The notes under the pieces: model-generated | Told to the model about the DNA's origin: nothing | The model's input: only the letters and a program-made list of their open reading frames with translations | Databases searched by the model: none | Program-made: the position numbers and the translations under genes | From: Duganella phyllosphaerae | Lineage (GTDB): Bacteria; Pseudomonadota; Gammaproteobacteria; Burkholderiales; Burkholderiaceae_D | Direction of reading: 5' to 3' | Assembly: GCF_001758785.1 (NCBI RefSeq) | Contig: NZ_LROM01000071.1 | Span: 62,001-126,000, forward strand | Length of the DNA: 64,000 nucleotides | In this document: piece after piece, positions 45,196 through 53,318 of the stretch | Layout of the letters: the number at the start of each line of letters is the position of its first letter | How positions within the stretch are numbered: the stretch's first letter is position 1

Positions 45196-46110
45196 TTACT
45201 TCACCACCGCCGGCGACGGCACGCCCGCCTTGCCCCCACCCGGCACCAGCCAGCCCCCATCAGCGAGCCAGTCGGCCAAGCGGTCCGGCCAATGCACATC
45301 GGACAACCGTTCCGAACGCTGCCCCATATTGAATGCATGGTCGGTATCGGCATACAGGTGCAACTCGGCCGACACGCCGGCCGCGATCAGCTGTTGATAC
45401 AGCGCGATCGACGGCGGCGCGCAGCACTTGTCGTTGGAGCCAGCCACGATGAATGCCGGCGGCGCGGCGGTGGCGGCCGTCGCCGGCACGCCCAACGGCC
45501 CCGGATACACGAGCACCTGGAAGTCCGGTCGGGCGCTATACCGATCCACCGCATCGGGCTTGCCGGCAGGCGCCGGTGCGGCGTGGTCGGCCACCAGCGT
45601 GGCCAGTTCGCCGCCGGCCGAAAAGCCCATCACGCCCACCCGCTGCGGATCGATCTTGTATTCTGCCGCATGCGCCCTCACCCAGCGCACCGCGCGCCGC
45701 ATATCGGCTGCCGCGTCGCGCTCGATCGAATACGTGGAACCTTCGTCGCGCGCCAAACGGTACTTCAGCACGAAGGCGGTCACGCCCACCCGGTTCAGGG
45801 CCCGCGCCGCCACCATGCCCTCGTTCATCCACACCAGCATGCGATGGCCGCCGCCGGGAGCGATGACCACTGCCGCGCCGTTGGCGTGACGCGGATCGGC
45901 CGCCACCACCGTGACCGACGGATCGTGGATGTTGGAGACGTAGGTATCGCGCACGGTCTCCGGTTCGCCGTGGCGGCGCTCGGCGCCAGGCGCGCCGTCG
46001 GGCCACAACAGGTGCACGGGACCGGCAGCCGGCTGGGCAGCGGCCACCGCGCACCACGTCGCGCACCACAGCGACGCCGCCAGCCAACCGAGCTTCAATG
46101 CGAGCCGCAT
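45196..46110 (-). CDS. Exported alpha/beta hydrolase (acetyl-esterase/BD-FAE-like)
   Basis: This 304-residue secreted esterase has a signal peptide (MRLALKLGWLAASLWCATWC to VAAAQP). The oxyanion motif APGGGHRMLVW, the nucleophile GFSAGGELATL and the late catalytic TDHAFNMG place it with xylan acetyl-esterase and BD-FAE type hydrolases. It lies 10 bases after the large TonB receptor gene, so it probably removes acyl groups from the polymer or glycan the receptor imports. The substrate is inferred from context. Confidence 0.85.
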   Translation of the reverse strand: MRLALKLGWLAASLWCATWCAVAAAQPAAGPVHLLWPDGAPGAERRHGEPETVRDTYVSNIHDPSVTVVAADPRHANGAAVVIAPGGGHRMLVWMNEGMVAARALNRVGVTAFVLKYRLARDEGSTYSIERDAAADMRRAVRWVRAHAAEYKIDPQRVGVMGFSAGGELATLVADHAAPAPAGKPDAVDRYSARPDFQVLVYPGPLGVPATAATAAPPAFIVAGSNDKCCAPPSIALYQQLIAAGVSAELHLYADTDHAFNMGQRSERLSDVHWPDRLADWLADGGWLVPGGGKAGVPSPAVVK

Positions 46111-46119
46111 GCCGTCCCC

Positions 46120-49100
46120 TTAGAAGTTGTAGCGCATACCGGCGCGGTACACGCGGCCCAGCACATCGTACAGCTGCGGGTTGATGCCGAAGCTCAGGTT
46201 GGTCTGTGGCGCCGGCGCCGGATTGACATCGCCGATATTGTCGATCTTGAAGAAGCCGGTCAGCTTGTCGCTGAACTTGTAGCTGCCGCCCAGGTCCACG
46301 TAGAACGCGCCCTTCATCTTGTTGTCGGCAATGGTCGGGTGGATAATGGTGGAAACCGGGCAATCGGTCTGGCACTCGATGTACTCGTTGCTGTACACAC
46401 CCTTGCTGATCCAGCGCTGGGACAACGTCAGGCTGTACTTGTCGGTATCCCACGACTGCGAGGCCAGGCCCTTCCAGCGTGGCGTGGTGCCGAGGTTGGC
46501 GCCAGCGCCTTCCGATGGAATGGTGCCCACCACGCCCGGATCGGTCAGGAAACTGATGTTGCGGGTGACCAGTGCACGCAGCGTCAGGCGGCCCGGCAGG
46601 CCCCAGTCCTTCAGGTTCATGCGGTAAGAGCCTTCCAGGTCGTAGCCCTTGCTGCGCAGCGAAGCGAGGTTGAATGCCTGCACCGTGACGAAGTTATTGG
46701 TGGCTACCGGATTGTTCAGCGAGACGGCGCCGCAGATTTCCTGGTTGCCGGCCGCGCACAGATCGACTTCCTGCTGCGCGGTCAGGGCCGAGATCACGCC
46801 ATCGACCTTGATGTCGAAGTAATCGATCGAGGCCGAGAAGCCCGGCGCCCACGACGGCTGCGACAGCACGATGCCGACGATGGTGTTGCGGGCGATTTCC
46901 GGACGCAGGCGGGTGTTGCCCACAGTGCGCTGCTGGATCGCCACCGTGTTGCCCTGGCTCTGCACGATGTTGTTGACGACCACCTGCGCCGCATACAGCT
47001 CGCTCAGGTTGGGCGCGCGCACGTCCTTGGACGTGACCGCGCGCAGGCGCCAGCCGTCGAGGCCGGTTTTCCAGCTGGCGCCCAGCTTCCAGCTCTCCAC
47101 GTTGCCCGAGGTGCTGTACTTGGTGTGGCGGTCGGCCAGGTTGACGTTGGCCTCACCCCAGGTGGCCGATTTGAGCACCGGCACATTCAGCTCCACGTAC
47201 GCTTCCTTGACGTTATACGTGCCCTGGGCGTTGTGGTAGTTGCCGGCGTACCAGTTGTTGCCCACAGTGTTATTGAGCAGCGGGTCGGCCGGGTAGTCGG
47301 CGGTGTTGGGGCTGTCGGCAAAGATGCCGTTGCCGTAAGGGTCGCCGGTCACCTTGTAGTGCTCGCGACGGTACTCGGCGCCGGTGGCGATCGCGATCGG
47401 GCCGGCCCACGACGAAAACGCTTCGCCGTTGAAGTTGATGCTGGCCACGTCCTGGGTCTGGCGGGTGTGCTGCTGCGGGCCGTTTTCCGGCGCGATGTAG
47501 CGCCAGGCGGCCTGGTCCACCGGCACGTCGCCGATGATGTTGAACGGCCGGCAGCCGGCAGCGGCGGCCACCGCATTGCGGCAGACGATGCTGCCGTCCG
47601 GCGCGCGCACGGCGTCGATGGCGGCGTTATAGCGCGCATTGAGCGTCATGTCGTGGACGATGATGTCGGTGCGGTTGACGCCGTGTTCGGCATACGTGTC
47701 GTACGACCATTCCTTGCCGCCCAGCTGGAACTTGCCGTTGGCGCCCACCACCACCCGCTTCATTTCACGCGTCGGATGGACGTTGATGTTTTGCGGGAAC
47801 ACAGCGTTGGCGGTGCCGTACTGGAAGCTGGTGATGTTGTTGGCAGCGCAGGCGGCAGCGATGGATGCCGGCAAATAGGGGTTGTCGCACTGGATAGTCA
47901 GGTTGGCGTTCTTGGCCGCGCCGGGATTGGGCGAAAACTCCGATTTCACCTTGCCGTAATTGGCAGTGAAATAGATTTCGTGGTCGGGGCTGAGATCGAA
48001 GCCCACGCGGGTGTAAGCCACCTGGCGCGTGAGGTCCATGGCCAGGTTGGTGCCGGCGCCCACGCTGCCGCTCAGGTCACCGCCCACGCAGAACGGGTTG
48101 ACGCAGTTGGTGACCGCACCAGTGCCGGTCGGCACGCCATTGGAACCGTAATTGAACTTGTACGGCTGGCCATTGGCGCCGAACGCCGTGCCTTGCAGCG
48201 GGCCGCTGGTGATCAGGCCGAATTTCGAATACTGGTATTGCTGCGCGTGTTCGATCGCCGTGTACTGCGGCTTGCCGTCGTTGGTCTGGCTCAATGGCCG
48301 CACCTGGAAGGCCGGGTTCTTGTACCAGTTGCGGCCGTTCGGACCCACTTCACCGAAGCCCGGCGATTCGATGCCCTTCTCGCGGCCGTATTCCGCGCTG
48401 GCCGTCACGTGCAGGCGATCGTCCAGGAAGGCCTTGCCCCAGGCCGCTTGCAGCGAACCGTTCTTGTCGTCGTGGTACTTGGTCATGCCGCCTTCGACAT
48501 TGGCCTTGAAGCCCTCGAATTTTTTGTCGGTGATGAAGTTGACCACGCCGCCGATGGCGTCCGAACCGTACGAGGCCGAGGCGCCGCCGGTCACCACGTC
48601 CACCCGCTTGATCAGCAGTTGCGGGAACTGGCTGACGTCGGTCACGCCGGTGACGTTGGCGCCCACCACGCGCTGGCCGTCGAGCAGGGTCAGGGTGCGG
48701 ATCGCACCGAGGCCGCGCAGGCTCAGCGAACTCAAACCCTGCACGCCGCTGCTGGTGCTGTTGGTGCTGGTGGTGCGGCCGGTGCTGCCTTGCAGGGCCG
48801 GCAATTCGGCAATCGCATTGAACAAATTGGGCTTGGCGGTCTTGGCCAGGTCGTCGGCGCCGAGCGACGTGGTGGGCGTCGGTTGCGTGAAGCCGCGTGC
48901 GGCGATGCGCGAACCGGAGACGGTCACCACGTTTTCCTGCGCCACTTCGGCAGCCGGTCCCGGGGCCGGGGCCGGGGTCGGAGTTGGGACCGGTGTCGCT
49001 TCGGCAGGTGCTGCTTGCGGCTCGGCGGCGGCTTGCTGCGCCTGGGCCGACAGGGCGAAACAGGCACAGGCGCTGGCCACGGCCAGGCGCATGATGGTTT

Positions 49101-49131
49101 GACGGGTTGGGGTTGGGGTTGGATGTTGCAT
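46120..49131 (-). CDS. TonB-dependent receptor, Oar/carbohydrate-type
   Basis: This 1,003-residue outer-membrane receptor has a signal peptide (cleavage near SAQAQQ) and a Pro/Ala/Thr-rich linker (residues 35-60). The TonB box region follows (ENVVTVSGSRI), with a plug (LFNAIAELPALQGSTGRTTS, VDVVTGGASASYGSDAIGGV) and a long barrel ending MRYNF. This type is common for plant or microbial glycans and is distinct from siderophore receptors. GGAGAC precedes the ATG. Together with the gluconokinase gene upstream and the esterase downstream it suggests uptake of a sugar-acid-containing saccharide. Confidence 0.92.
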   Translation of the reverse strand: MQHPTPTPTRQTIMRLAVASACACFALSAQAQQAAAEPQAAPAEATPVPTPTPAPAPGPAAEVAQENVVTVSGSRIAARGFTQPTPTTSLGADDLAKTAKPNLFNAIAELPALQGSTGRTTSTNSTSSGVQGLSSLSLRGLGAIRTLTLLDGQRVVGANVTGVTDVSQFPQLLIKRVDVVTGGASASYGSDAIGGVVNFITDKKFEGFKANVEGGMTKYHDDKNGSLQAAWGKAFLDDRLHVTASAEYGREKGIESPGFGEVGPNGRNWYKNPAFQVRPLSQTNDGKPQYTAIEHAQQYQYSKFGLITSGPLQGTAFGANGQPYKFNYGSNGVPTGTGAVTNCVNPFCVGGDLSGSVGAGTNLAMDLTRQVAYTRVGFDLSPDHEIYFTANYGKVKSEFSPNPGAAKNANLTIQCDNPYLPASIAAACAANNITSFQYGTANAVFPQNINVHPTREMKRVVVGANGKFQLGGKEWSYDTYAEHGVNRTDIIVHDMTLNARYNAAIDAVRAPDGSIVCRNAVAAAAGCRPFNIIGDVPVDQAAWRYIAPENGPQQHTRQTQDVASINFNGEAFSSWAGPIAIATGAEYRREHYKVTGDPYGNGIFADSPNTADYPADPLLNNTVGNNWYAGNYHNAQGTYNVKEAYVELNVPVLKSATWGEANVNLADRHTKYSTSGNVESWKLGASWKTGLDGWRLRAVTSKDVRAPNLSELYAAQVVVNNIVQSQGNTVAIQQRTVGNTRLRPEIARNTIVGIVLSQPSWAPGFSASIDYFDIKVDGVISALTAQQEVDLCAAGNQEICGAVSLNNPVATNNFVTVQAFNLASLRSKGYDLEGSYRMNLKDWGLPGRLTLRALVTRNISFLTDPGVVGTIPSEGAGANLGTTPRWKGLASQSWDTDKYSLTLSQRWISKGVYSNEYIECQTDCPVSTIIHPTIADNKMKGAFYVDLGGSYKFSDKLTGFFKIDNIGDVNPAPAPQTNLSFGINPQLYDVLGRVYRAGMRYNF

Positions 49132-49222
49132 GGTGTCTCCGATCTTCTTTTGTTTGTGTGCGTTGTCCGCGCGGTACTATTGACGGTCCGCTGCTGTGGT
49201 TATGTTTTGATGCCTGTTACAG

Positions 49223-49720
49223 TTATTCGTCGCCCAGGATGCGCGCCACCAGCTGCTCCGGCGCCACCGTGATCGAGAGCGTCACTCCCGCCTCGTCGGC
49301 CTGCAGCGGCTCCAGGTCGCGGAACTGGCTGTCGAGCAGCGACGGCGGCATATAGTGGTCATGGCGCGCCTGCATGCGGGCCGCGATCAATTCGCGCGGG
49401 CCGTCGAGGTGGGCGAAACGCAGCGCCGGGTCGCCAGCACGCAGCAGGTCGCGGTAGCGGCGCTTGAGCGACGAGCACGACACGACCAGCCCCACGCCCT
49501 CTTCGGCCGCCCGCCGCAATTCCGCCTGCAGGGCCAGCAGCCAGCCGGCGCGGTCGTCGTCGTCCAGCGGCAGGCCCGCCGACATCTTGGCCACGTTGGC
49601 CGGCGGGTGAAACTGGTCACCTTCGACAAACGCTACTTGCAGGCGCGTCGCCAGCGCCTGGCCCACGGTGCTCTTGCCGCAACCACTCACGCCCATCACC
49701 ACCCAGCGCACCACGCTCAT
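49223..49720 (-). CDS. Gluconokinase, GntK-like
   Basis: This 165-residue P-loop kinase phosphorylates D-gluconate to 6-phosphogluconate. MGVSGCGKST is the Walker A site near residues 9-18. VAFVEGDQFHPPANVAKMSA, LDDDDRAGWL and SCSSLKRRYRDLLR are the family blocks, with the final QFRDLEPL typical of GntK. I began at MSVVRWVVMG; a longer in-frame start at 49843 would read through both operators. Two LacI-type palindromes lie upstream. It is first in a likely series with the TonB receptor and esterase, about 91 bases before the receptor. Confidence 0.93.
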   Translation of the reverse strand: MSVVRWVVMGVSGCGKSTVGQALATRLQVAFVEGDQFHPPANVAKMSAGLPLDDDDRAGWLLALQAELRRAAEEGVGLVVSCSSLKRRYRDLLRAGDPALRFAHLDGPRELIAARMQARHDHYMPPSLLDSQFRDLEPLQADEAGVTLSITVAPEQLVARILGDE

Positions 49721-49732
49721 ACTCGCCACCAA

Positions 49733-49744
49733 GTTAGCGCTAAC
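49733..49744 (-). promoter_or_regulatory. LacI/GntR-type operator, proximal
   Basis: GTTAGCGCTAAC is a perfect 12-bp palindrome with the central CG step typical of LacI-family operators, extended to AAGTTAGCGCTAACATT. It lies 13 bases before the gluconokinase start. No LacI-family gene is present in the window. The following stretch 49845-50019 holds no credible gene. Confidence 0.65.
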
Positions 49745-49829
49745 ATTTCCATTCTCAAAACCGATGATTGCATGTGCTTGACTCTGTTCATTATTGGGAA
49801 AGATGGTAGATGACGCCGGTAGATCAAAA

Positions 49830-49841
49830 GTTAGCGTTATC
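49830..49841 (-). promoter_or_regulatory. LacI/GntR-type operator, distal
   Basis: GTTAGCGTTATC matches the proximal site at 10 of 12 positions, with the flanks A on the left and ATT on the right conserved. Its centre is 97 bases from the proximal site, near nine helical turns, a spacing that would permit looping by a tetrameric LacI-type repressor. Confidence 0.55.
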
Positions 49842-50019
49842 ATTGCTGACTGAACTTTAACGGAATGGCGGATTTTGTAAAGATTTATCCGTATTGCGTC
49901 GCAACATACGAGGGATCAGAAAATGCCGGGAACCATGGCCGCCACCCGCGCAGGATGGGGAAACGCCACGGCGCCGTCCACCTGCCTGGGTGGCCGCCGT
50001 CCGTGGCAAAGCAACAACA

Positions 50020-50265
50020 TCACAACATGAATTTATAACGCGACGCTTCTTCGGCCAGCGCGTGTTCATCCTTGCCACGCAGGCGCCCCATGTTGCGGCG
50101 CTGCGCCGGCTCCGACAGCACGCGGTTGATGACCGGTTCCAGCACGCCGCGCCCGCTCAGATAGGCGGCGGCACTGGCCGGTCCGTTCTTGTCCGCCAGC
50201 TCGATGCCGGTCTGGACGATTTCCGACGATACCAGGTCGGGACGATAGGTATGGCTGCTCGACAT
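50020..50265 (-). CDS. Small hypothetical protein
   Basis: This is an 81-residue soluble protein that I do not recognise. It begins MSSSHTYRPDLVSSEIVQTG and has Ala/Gly-rich helices (NGPASAAAYLSGRGVLEPVI), ending YKFML. AAGGAG before the ATG at 50265 is strong and decides the start. It stands alone between the gluconokinase promoter region and the convergent side of the siderophore-interacting gene. The helical composition is reminiscent of small stress proteins in Burkholderiales, but no function is claimed. Confidence 0.65.
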   Translation of the reverse strand: MSSSHTYRPDLVSSEIVQTGIELADKNGPASAAAYLSGRGVLEPVINRVLSEPAQRRNMGRLRGKDEHALAEEASRYKFML

Positions 50266-50404
50266 CGTGAATCTCCTTGAAGAAGGCCTCGATTGTCGCA
50301 CTACCCACACCGCGCACAAGCGCGCAATCTAACGTTTCGGCAATAATGCAACGACTTTATTTTGCTCCTTGTTATTGCCCGGTTTTTGGACGTGTCCGCC
50401 TGTT

Positions 50405-51127
50405 CTACTCCAGATTCTCGTGGTGGCCCAGGGCGCCTTCTTTCCAGTACGCCGAAATGCGCGCCGCCTGGCGCGGAAAGGCTTTCTCCACGAACACAAT
50501 GTCGCGCACCTGCTTGGCAACTGCCGCTTCGCCGGCAAACCAGACGAAGCCGTCACCCTCAGGCAAGGACAGGTCGCGCAGGGCTCGCACCAGTGCTGCG
50601 GCATCGGCCACGATGCGCAATTCCACCGTGGCGGCGCTGGTAAAATCGAGCTGCTCGGCCGCTTGCCCCGTCACCAGCACCTGCACTTTGACGCCGGCCG
50701 GCAATTCTTCCAGGCGGCGGCGAATCGCCGGCAAGGCGGTGTCGTCGCCGGCCAGTAATTGCCATTCGTAATCCATCGGGATGATCATCGAGCCGCGCGG
50801 GCCGGCGATGATGGCCGGCTGGCCCACGGCCACGCCGCGGGCCCAGTCGGAAGCGGCGCCCTGCGCATGCAGCGCGAACTCGATGGTCAGCTGGCGCGCG
50901 GCGCGGTGGTAGCGGCGCGGCGTGTAGTCGCGCATCACGCGTTCGCCAGCCACTTCCTGCACGAACTTGACATGGTCGTCATAGGAGGACGAGACGAAAT
51001 CGGCCAGGCTCTCGCCCTCGAATGTTACGCTAACGAAATCCGGCGCCAGTTGCTCCACCTTCGCCACCGTCACCTCGCGCATCCGGGTTTCGTGACGCAC
51101 GCGTTGTATGCGATTATTCTCACTCAT
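50405..51127 (-). CDS. Siderophore-interacting protein (FAD-dependent ferric reductase, ViuB/YqjH-like)
   Basis: This 240-residue cytoplasmic flavoprotein reduces ferric siderophores to release iron. The FAD-binding segment RDYTPRRYHRAARQLTIEFA and the stretch GPRGSMIIPMDYEWQLLAGD fit the SIP family, and the C-terminal domain has VWFAGEAAVAKQVRDI. AGGTGA precedes the ATG at 51127. It is divergent from a MarR gene with only 20 bases between start codons, so each promoter must overlap the other gene unless the regulator starts later. Confidence 0.92.
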   Translation of the reverse strand: MSENNRIQRVRHETRMREVTVAKVEQLAPDFVSVTFEGESLADFVSSSYDDHVKFVQEVAGERVMRDYTPRRYHRAARQLTIEFALHAQGAASDWARGVAVGQPAIIAGPRGSMIIPMDYEWQLLAGDDTALPAIRRRLEELPAGVKVQVLVTGQAAEQLDFTSAATVELRIVADAAALVRALRDLSLPEGDGFVWFAGEAAVAKQVRDIVFVEKAFPRQAARISAYWKEGALGHHENLE

Positions 51128-51140
51128 GATGTTCACCTTA

Positions 51141-51186
51141 GTTGACAATGTCCCCCAATTTACCTAAAACAGTTGATCTTGTCAAC
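51141..51186. promoter_or_regulatory. Inverted repeat, probable MarR operator
   Basis: GTTGACAA (51141-51148) and TTGTCAAC (51179-51186) are exact inverted arms 30 bases apart, about three helical turns. They overlap the start of the MarR gene as annotated. They would lie wholly in the intergenic space if MarR started at the GTG at 51214. Confidence 0.5.
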
Positions 51187-51663
51187 CAATCGCAAGACAA
51201 GCCAGCGGATGCCGTGTTCGACGCCGTCCACAATGTGATGCACCTGTACCGGTCGATGCAGTTGCGCGGACTGCGCGACACGCAGTGCAACGCTGCACAC
51301 GAGTTGACCCACATGGAATACAAGGTGCTGGGATTTTTTGCCCGCCATCAGGGCGCCAGCCAGCGCGAGCTGGTGGCCCATTCGGGGCGCGACAAGGCGC
51401 AACTGGCACGCTTGATCAAGGGCCTGCGCGACCGCCATTTGCTCGACGCCCAGGTGGATGAAAGCGACCGCCGCAGCACGCGCCTGCGCCTCTCGCCGCT
51501 CGGCCACCAAGTGATTGACAGCCTGCAAGGCATGGGTGCGCAGGTGTCGAACCTGGCGGTGCAAGGCATGAGCGCCGCAGAATGCACGCAGCTGCTGGCG
51601 CTGCTCATGCGCATCAAGGGCAACCTGGAAGCCGAGGCGGGAGCCGCCCCGGCTGCCGATTGA
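51148..51663 (+). CDS. MarR-family regulator next to the siderophore-interacting gene
   Basis: This 171-residue winged helix-turn-helix protein has the core LTHMEYKVLGFFARHQGASQ, ELVAHSGRDKAQLARLIKGL and the wing ESDRRSTRLRLSPLG. It is likely to repress itself and the divergent siderophore-interacting gene. The ATG at 51148 lacks a clear ribosome site. A GTG at 51214 (VFDAVHNVMHLYR) would place the inverted repeat upstream of the gene and remove an unconserved 22-residue leader, so it is a serious alternative start. Confidence 0.83.
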   Translation: MSPNLPKTVDLVNQSQDKPADAVFDAVHNVMHLYRSMQLRGLRDTQCNAAHELTHMEYKVLGFFARHQGASQRELVAHSGRDKAQLARLIKGLRDRHLLDAQVDESDRRSTRLRLSPLGHQVIDSLQGMGAQVSNLAVQGMSAAECTQLLALLMRIKGNLEAEAGAAPAAD

Positions 51664-51684
51664 TACTTAGGTATTGATACTTAG
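51659..51684. repeat. 12-bp direct repeat joining two converging stop codons
   Basis: ATTGATACTTAG occurs at 51659-51670 and again at 51673-51684 with two bases between. The first copy contains the MarR stop (TGA, 51661-51663). The second contains the stop of the convergent gene (TAA on the minus strand, 51681-51683). Confidence 0.8.
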
Positions 51685-52061
51685 CCTTTGGCTGCCTTGG
51701 CAGGCTGGTCCGACTTGCCCTTGCCGGTGCACGAGGTATTGTGCTTGCCGGTGGCGGTCAGGTTTTCGCCGCCGCTGGCATCGACGCCGCCCTGCGAACG
51801 CTGGCAGTCTTCCTTGGCGCCCTTGGGTGGCTTGTTGTCGAAGCCGGGCTTGGCCGGCTGCTGCATGCCCGCGTTACCAGCCTGGTCGGTAGTGGACGTG
51901 GTATTGGCGTTGGCCTCAGCCTTGCCCTGCCCGGCAGGATGGAAGGCGGTCGCGCCGGTGGTGCCGGTCGGTTGCACCGGCGTTGTGTTCTGGGCATGCG
52001 ACAGTGCTGCCAGGCACAAGGCAGCGACGCCGAAGACGGTGGCGAAAGTACATTTGGACAT
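51681..52061 (-). CDS. Secreted low-complexity hypothetical protein
   Basis: This 126-residue protein has a signal peptide (MSKCTFATVFGVAALCLAAL, cleavage near SHAQN). The mature part is disordered and rich in Thr, Gly, Ala, Asn, Lys and Pro. Two cysteines (EDCQRSQGG and NTSCTGKG) could form a disulfide. I do not recognise a family. It is convergent with the MarR gene and divergent from the SDR gene. Confidence 0.6.
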   Translation of the reverse strand: MSKCTFATVFGVAALCLAALSHAQNTTPVQPTGTTGATAFHPAGQGKAEANANTTSTTDQAGNAGMQQPAKPGFDNKPPKGAKEDCQRSQGGVDASGGENLTATGKHNTSCTGKGKSDQPAKAAKG

Positions 52062-52268
52062 GATGACTCCTTGCTAGCGCTAAAACGCTTATTGTTCCAC
52101 TGATGGGCGGGTTCGCTTGTAGGACCATGACCAGTGTGGAGGTCGGATTCGCGCTGGAAAGATTTTGATTTATACGCCGGCAATCCGACTCGCCTCTGCG
52201 GCCTCGTCCTACACATGACGACTGCCTGCCTTGCAACAATCATCGCTAACTCACTATGGGAGCAAGCG

Positions 52269-53309
52269 ATGAAAGTGTCATTAAAAAAACTACGGAAACA
52301 AGTGATGGTGATCACCGGCGCCACCAGCGGCATCGGCCTGACCACCGCGCGCATGGCGGCTGCCGAAGGTGTCGCGCTGGTACTGGCTGCGCGTGACGGC
52401 GATGCCCTGGCGCAACTGGCCACCGAGCTGGAAGCGGGCGGCGCGCAGGTACTCACCGTGCCTACCGACGTGGGCGTGCGCGCCGAGGTCGAGCAGCTGG
52501 GCCAGGCTGCCATCGGCCGCTTTGGCTGCATCGATACCTGGGTCAACAATGCCGGCGTGTCGATTTTCGGGCGCCACGAACAGGTGGCCGAAGAAGACTG
52601 GCACCGCCTGTTCCAGACCAATTTCTGGGGCGTGGTGCATGGCTCGCTCGAGGCGCTCAAACACCTGCGCGCCGGTGGCGGCGCGCTGATCAACCTGGGC
52701 AGCGAACTGTCCGACTGCACGGTGCCGCTGCAGGGCATGTATGCGGCGTCCAAGCACGCGGTAAAAGGGTTTACCGATTCGCTGCGCATGGAGATCGAAA
52801 AGGACAAGGTGCCCATGTCCGTCACCCTGATCAAGCCGGCCGCGATCGACACCATGTTTACCGTGCACGCAAAAAACTACCTGCCGCACGAGCCGCAACT
52901 GCCGCCGCCGCTGTACGCGCCGGAGTTGGTGGCGCAGGCGATCCTGCACGCGGCGTGCCATCCGCAGCGCGACATCTACGTAGGCGGCGCGTCGAAGCTG
53001 ATGTCGGTTGGCAGCTTCCACATGCCGCGCCTGTTCGACCGCTATGCGGAGGCCACCATGTTCCGCCAGCAGCAGTCCGACCGCCCTGCCCCAGCCGACC
53101 GCCAGGATGCGCTGTACGCACCGCATCACGCCCCCAACGGCAGCGCCTTGCAGCAGCGCAGCTGCCTGCAACCGTATCCGGTGTGGGAAAGTTCGCCGTA
53201 CACGGCTTTATCTCTGCGCGTCGGGTCGGCCAAAAAGGCGCTGCTGTGGGGCGGCGCCGCATACGCCATGTACAAGTTGCTGGCGCGGCCCGCGTCGGCG
53301 CGGAACTAG
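52269..53309 (+). CDS. SDR family oxidoreductase with C-terminal extension
   Basis: This NAD(P)-dependent short-chain dehydrogenase has 346 residues, about 90 longer than the classical type. TGATSGIG near residue 17 is the cofactor motif, NNAG and the catalytic Ser-Tyr-Lys (GSELSD, YAASK) are intact. The extra C-terminus ends in a hydrophobic stretch (ALLWGGAAYAMYKLLARP) that could anchor it to the membrane. The start MKVSLKKLRK is preceded by GGGAG. It lies nine bases before sdhB, so the two are co-transcribed. The substrate is unknown. Confidence 0.88.
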   Translation: MKVSLKKLRKQVMVITGATSGIGLTTARMAAAEGVALVLAARDGDALAQLATELEAGGAQVLTVPTDVGVRAEVEQLGQAAIGRFGCIDTWVNNAGVSIFGRHEQVAEEDWHRLFQTNFWGVVHGSLEALKHLRAGGGALINLGSELSDCTVPLQGMYAASKHAVKGFTDSLRMEIEKDKVPMSVTLIKPAAIDTMFTVHAKNYLPHEPQLPPPLYAPELVAQAILHAACHPQRDIYVGGASKLMSVGSFHMPRLFDRYAEATMFRQQQSDRPAPADRQDALYAPHHAPNGSALQQRSCLQPYPVWESSPYTALSLRVGSAKKALLWGGAAYAMYKLLARPASARN

Positions 53310-53318
53310 GAGCGCACC

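Noticed and set aside
45178..49272. A 1,364-codon open frame on the plus strand
   Set aside because: It is antisense to the esterase, TonB receptor and gluconokinase genes, with His/Arg/Gly-rich translation and no recognisable domain. It is a shadow produced by high GC at third positions.
49894..50280. A 128-codon plus-strand frame between the gluconokinase and small hypothetical genes
   Set aside because: It is mostly antisense to the small gene at 50020-50265 and lacks a ribosome-binding site or recognisable sequence.
52072..52090. A third LacI-type operator (GCTAGCGCTAAAACGC) upstream of the secreted protein gene
   Set aside because: Only a half-site resembles the palindromes at 49733 and 49830, and symmetry is lost on the right side.
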